NCBI GenBank assembly: GCA_038206385.1 | Contig: JBBRAW010000115.1 | Location: 1 to 10,047, forward strand | Reading direction: 5' to 3' | From: JANXSD01 sp038206385 | GTDB taxonomy: Bacteria > Bacteroidota > Bacteroidia > AKYH767-A > OLB10 | DNA length: 10,047 bases | In this document: piece by piece, positions 8,301 to 10,047 of the stretch | How positions within the stretch are numbered: position 1 is the stretch's first letter | Layout: each line of letters begins with the position of its first letter | Notes under the pieces: model-generated | The model's database searches: none | Seen by the model: the letters and a program-made list of their open reading frames with translations, nothing else | Told to the model about the DNA's origin: nothing | Translations under genes and position numbers: made by a program

Positions 8301-10047
8301 TAATTGTGATTCCATTAACCGATGCGCAATATGCATCATCAACACCTGCATTAGCAACAGTACCTTGTTGTGAAACATCAACAGTAATCGTATCATACGT
8401 TTCACAATTATTATTGGTGACAGTCCAAACAAATTGGTAAGTACCAACTGATAATCCTGTAACACTTGTGAATGGATTTAATACATCTGTAATTCCTGCA
8501 GCACTTGTTGTTGACCAAACTCCTAATCCAACAGTGACTGCATTTGCAGAAAGAGTTGTTGAAGTTTGCGTTTCACAAAGTTGTTGATCGGGACCAGCAT
8601 TTGCAACAACATTACTATCAACAGAAATAATAACGGTATCTGCATTCGTGCATGTTCCATTTGTTATAGTCCAGATGAAATTATAATTTCCTGCATTCAC
8701 TAAACCGTTTACGCTTGTTGATGCACTTGATGGAATTGCAATTATAGCAGAGCTATTTGTAGACCATGTTCCGCTTGCTGGCGTTGGATTATTTCCATTT
8801 AAAATTATTGTTGCAACACTTGCGCAGATAGATCGATCGATTCCTGCATTTGCAGAAATAATACTATCAACTTTAATTACAACAGTGTCGGATGTAATAC
8901 ATGAACCATTTGTAATTGTCCAGATAAATAAATTATTTCCGTAAGCTAAATTTGATACTGTTGCGTTTATACTTGTTGGAGAACTGATAATCGAAGTTCC
9001 TATAGTTGTCCATAAACCAGAACCAGGTGAAGGAACATTACCAGCTAACGTTGCTGTAAATAATGCGCATTGCGCTTGATCAATTCCAGCATTAGCATTA
9101 ATTAAACTATTTACTATAATTGAAACGGTATCTCTACTTGAACATGTTCCATTGGTTATCGACCAAACAAAATTGTAGGTGCCAGCAGTATTTAATCCTG
9201 TAACGGTTGTTGTTGCTGATGTTGGATTTGTAATTGTTCCACTACTTATTGCAGTCCATGTTCCACTTCCTGTTGATGGCGCATTTCCTGTTAATGTTGC
9301 TGATGCTGTACTCGAACAAATTTGTTGATCAATTCCTGCATTGGCAATAATTAATGAATCAATACGAACATTTATTGTATCTCTTGTTACACACGTACCA
9401 TTGGTGATCGTCCAAATAAAATTATAATTACCAGAACTTAATCCTGTAACTGTACTTGTAGGACTAGATGTTGTTGTTATGATTGCGGAACTTGTTGTTG
9501 ACCATGCACCAATTCCTGGTGTTGCACTATTTCCTGCTAACGTTGTTGATGTAACATTGCAAAGTGTTTGATCAACTCCTGCTGCTGCAATAATATTTTG
9601 ATTTACAACAATTGAAACCGTATCTCTACTTGTACATGTTCCATTTGTTATCGACCAAATAAAATTGTAAGTGCCAGAAGTATTTAATCCTGTAACTGTT
9701 GTTGTTGCTGATGTTGGATTTGTAATTGTTCCTCCACTAATCGCAGTCCATATTCCACTTCCTGTTGATGGATTATTTCCCGTCAGTGTTGTTGATGCAG
9801 TGCTCGAACATATTTGTTGATCAATTCCTGCATTAGCAATTATTAATGAATCAACACGAACATTTATTGTATCTTTTGTTATACATGAACCATTGGTAAT
9901 TGTCCAAATAAAATTATAGTTGCCAGCATGTAATCCTGTAACTGTACTTGTAGGACTAGATGTTGTTGTTATGATTGCGGAACTTGTTGTTGACCATGCA
10001 CCAATTCCTGGTGTTGCACTATTTCCTGCTAACGTTGTTGATGTAAC
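5356..10047 (-). CDS. Giant multi-repeat T9SS surface protein (adhesin-like) with gliding-motility type B sorting domain, 5'-partial
   Basis: The frame is open from the right edge to a TAG at 5356-5358, giving 1563 visible residues; the true start lies outside the window. I checked every codon from 8701 to 10047 and found no stop. Domain order, numbering the first visible codon as 1: Ig-like repeats of 81-83 residues (1-646), a PKD-like domain (about 647-724), three cadherin-like/Big_9 repeats (about 727-1014), four SprB-type repeats (about 1015-1314), an Ig-like domain (1315-1392), a PKD-like domain (1393-1468) and a CHU_C sorting domain (1469-1563). The CHU_C domain directs export through the outer membrane by the T9SS and attachment to, or release from, the surface. 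The repeats suggest a long, extended adhesin or filament, as in SprB of gliding Flavobacterium. The protein is rich in Ser, Thr, Asn and Asp and nearly free of Met. A GTG at 8698-8700 is the most upstream start-like codon I see, but it lies inside a repeat and is not the start. Ligand and role are unknown. Confidence 0.93.
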   Translation of the reverse strand, partial: VTSTTLAGNSATPGIGAWSTTSSAIITTTSSPTSTVTGLHAGNYNFIWTITNGSCITKDTINVRVDSLIIANAGIDQQICSSTASTTLTGNNPSTGSGIWTAISGGTITNPTSATTTVTGLNTSGTYNFIWSITNGTCTSRDTVSIVVNQNIIAAAGVDQTLCNVTSTTLAGNSATPGIGAWSTTSSAIITTTSSPTSTVTGLSSGNYNFIWTITNGTCVTRDTINVRIDSLIIANAGIDQQICSSTASATLTGNAPSTGSGTWTAISSGTITNPTSATTTVTGLNTAGTYNFVWSITNGTCSSRDTVSIIVNSLINANAGIDQAQCALFTATLAGNVPSPGSGLWTTIGTSIISSPTSINATVSNLAYGNNLFIWTITNGSCITSDTVVIKVDSIISANAGIDRSICASVATIILNGNNPTPASGTWSTNSSAIIAIPSSASTSVNGLVNAGNYNFIWTITNGTCTNADTVIISVDSNVVANAGPDQQLCETQTSTTLSANAVTVGLGVWSTTSAAGITDVLNPFTSVTGLSVGTYQFVWTVTNNNCETYDTITVDVSQQGTVANAGVDDAYCASVNGITIKGNDPLVGTGLWNSLGTAIVDTSTASLTTISNLSIGQNLFVWTITNGACSSSDTVIITSNPNPIVDAGPDQFTTSGVPVNLGGSPTASSGFSPYVYIWNSAIYLNDSSISNPIATVFTTQQFLVIVTDSLGCDGIDSVVVFVNNPPDAINDTIVTNEDSVTVIIELGNDTDPDNNINPGAVQIIGGPSNGTAIVNVLTGAITYTPTLNFFGADSIHYSICDSGFPVYCDSAWIYINVLPVNDAPLAIDDTISTPEDTCVQIAVLLNDTDVENGIQFGSLAILTGPNNGTATVDTLTGIITYCPNPNFSSNDTLIYIICDNGSPILCDTAIVIITVIPKNDAPIALNDSTSLCSVDSIVYDVLINDTDPEGDSLFVTLLSGPFHGTATVTSLQQISYISNPFYNGLDSIAYQVCDNGLPSRCDTAYFFITVHASPQVTTAITNNRCFGDSLGAIDITITGYAPYLINWSNSEVTQDIDSLATGFYTLLLSDTFGCAVTMIDTVTGPLVPLTALSSLQPVLCHNDSTGAIDLQPQGGTLPYTFTWSTTDTIEDISNLTAGFYSVVIVDSNGCTLSVSDTILQPDSSLSASLLVTNIKCAGDSSGAIALSVNGGTPIYSFLWNNSSVLQNQSNLLFGIYSVTVTDLNLCAVTLVDSVQALNAPILSNIISSSAKCIAGIFANIISNPTGGVSPYTFSWSTSDTINVIDSLNAGIYTLQITDSIGCLNSNTITIVDSSSLNISNSGLNTICIGDSINLSVPAYSNVSYNWYLNNTLLVGDTLHQLTVLQAGDYSIQATAACGVFNAGPIIISVNTLPFVVVSPGSTIHCDSLITITASGGFNYSWSPANLCTSPNAASTIINPSSTTVFTVIVSDTLGCATVDSVIVNVTCDSLFIPTGFSPNGDGVNDYFVISDVARYPDAILKIFNRWGDMVYEKDHYDNSWNGFSNSDRIKIGQVLPNGTYYYVFIPGNNESTKAGYVILRR
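5359..5643 (-). other. CHU_C / type B T9SS C-terminal sorting domain
   Basis: The last 95 residues contain the landmarks of the gliding-motility-associated C-terminal domain: IPTGFSPNGDGVNDYF (around 5629-5582), ILKIFNRWGDMVYE, the W-N-G turn, LPNGTYYYVF and the terminal GYVILRR. In T9SS type B substrates this domain is the secretion signal. The protein ends right after the basic RR, the usual finish for the family. Confidence 0.95.
6106..7005 (-). repeat. Four SprB-type repeats
   Basis: Four units of 73-76 residues lie at about 7005-6787, 6786-6559, 6558-6331 and 6330-6106. The pattern is C-x-(G/N)-D-S-x-G-A-I near the start, a glycine turn followed by an aromatic strand ending in W-(S/N), then (I/Q)-x-(S/N)-L, G-(F/I)-Y and D-x-x-x-C. 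This is the repeat named after SprB, the mobile gliding adhesin of Flavobacterium johnsoniae. The fourth unit is degenerate at its start, reading CIAGIF instead of the GDSxGAI motif. Confidence 0.82.
7006..7869 (-). repeat. Three cadherin-like (Big_9-type) tandem repeats
   Basis: Three units of about 92-98 residues at roughly 7869-7576, 7575-7282 and 7281-7006. Each has an opening (P/A)-x-A-x-(N/D)-D-(T/S), an N-D-T-D motif (NDTDPDN, NDTDVEN, NDTDPEG) and a GP-x-x-GTA turn. The first two follow with TG-x-IT-Y-x-P; the third has QQISYI instead. All then close with a Y-x-x-CD-x-G-x-P-x-x-CD stretch. The first two carry the T-x-ED element and the third has lost it. These belong to the bacterial cadherin-like/Ig-like repeats of adhesins, where the acidic motifs often bind calcium. 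Calcium binding here is inferred. Confidence 0.8.
8110..10047 (-). repeat. Tandem Ig-like repeat array, 81-83 residues per unit
   Basis: Each unit carries a conserved core W-(S/T)-(I/T/V)-T-N-G-x-C, then a D-T-(V/I) strand, an N-A-G-x-D-Q-x-x-C turn, a (L/I)-x-G-N strand, G-x-W and a closing G-x-Y-x-F-(I/V)-W. The anchoring Trp codons begin at 9904, 9655, 9412, 9163, 8920, 8671, 8425 and 8176, so spacings are 249, 243, 249, 243, 249, 246 and 249 bases (83, 81, 83, 81, 83, 82, 83 residues). A further partial unit is cut by the right edge. Each complete unit holds two Cys. Units nearest the right edge are most alike, and those toward 8110 are most diverged. Confidence 0.92.
9439..10047 (-). repeat. 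492-base higher-order duplication with a 117-base perfect repeat
   Basis: Positions 9439-9555 and 9931-10047 are identical over all 117 bases, offset by 492 bases (164 codons, two Ig-like units). The block just below (9331-9438 against 9823-9930) has about 14 mismatches in 108 bases by hand count. The second copy runs into the window edge, so the perfect match may be longer. The reading frame is kept. Confidence 0.93.

Noticed and set aside
8283..8465. Short open frame (60 codons) on the minus strand
   Set aside because: It overlaps the surface-protein repeats in another frame and has Leu/Met-rich low-complexity content expected from shifted repeat codons.
8829..8840. GATCGATCGAT-like palindromic run
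   Set aside because: It lies inside the coding repeat (Ile-Asp-Arg codons) and occurs once. There is no sign of a regulatory or attachment site.
8110..10047. CRISPR-like or other non-coding tandem repeat array
   Set aside because: Spacing is a multiple of three (243-249 bases), the frame is open throughout, and the conserved positions are amino acids. This is a protein repeat.

Overview
The window looks like chromosomal DNA of a member of the Bacteroidota (Flavobacteriales, Cytophagales or Chitinophagales type). It is clearly AT-rich. The genes lack Shine-Dalgarno sequences, and one promoter candidate matches the TAnnTTTG box of the phylum. The longest gene encodes a surface protein ending in a gliding-motility-associated (CHU_C, type B) sorting domain, which is diagnostic for the type IX secretion system (T9SS). 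I see no phage, transposon, CRISPR, tRNA or rRNA signals.

Layout. Positions 1-327 (+) hold the C-terminal end of an unrecognised protein cut by the left edge. It converges on a minus-strand gene block across a 117-base spacer without a convincing terminator. All other genes are on the minus strand. In transcription order (right to left) they are: a giant repeat-built T9SS surface protein (10047 to 5356, 5' end outside the window), an intrinsic terminator (5333-5309), a candidate promoter (5232-5225), pheT (5196-2758), a DEAD-box-family RNA helicase with a DEAE motif II (2720-1347), and an EamA/DMT-type transporter (1350-445). The last three are separated by 37 bases and by a 4-base stop/start overlap, so they probably form one transcription unit.

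How the genes relate. The pheT-helicase-transporter unit is housekeeping: tRNA charging, RNA remodelling and small-molecule export or import. It is insulated from the surface-protein gene by the terminator. The visible 1563 residues of the surface protein are a mosaic: Ig-like repeats of 81-83 residues (N-terminal side), a PKD-like domain, three cadherin-like/Big_9 repeats, four SprB-type repeats, two more Ig/PKD-like domains and the sorting domain. This suggests a long adhesin-like filament on the cell surface.

The most interesting signal is in the repeat array at the right edge. The repeats form a 492-base higher-order dimer. One 117-base block is repeated without a single difference, next to flanks that have diverged by about 13%. 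This suggests recent duplication or gene conversion, and it is also a place where an assembly could collapse. I found no convincing undescribed system.
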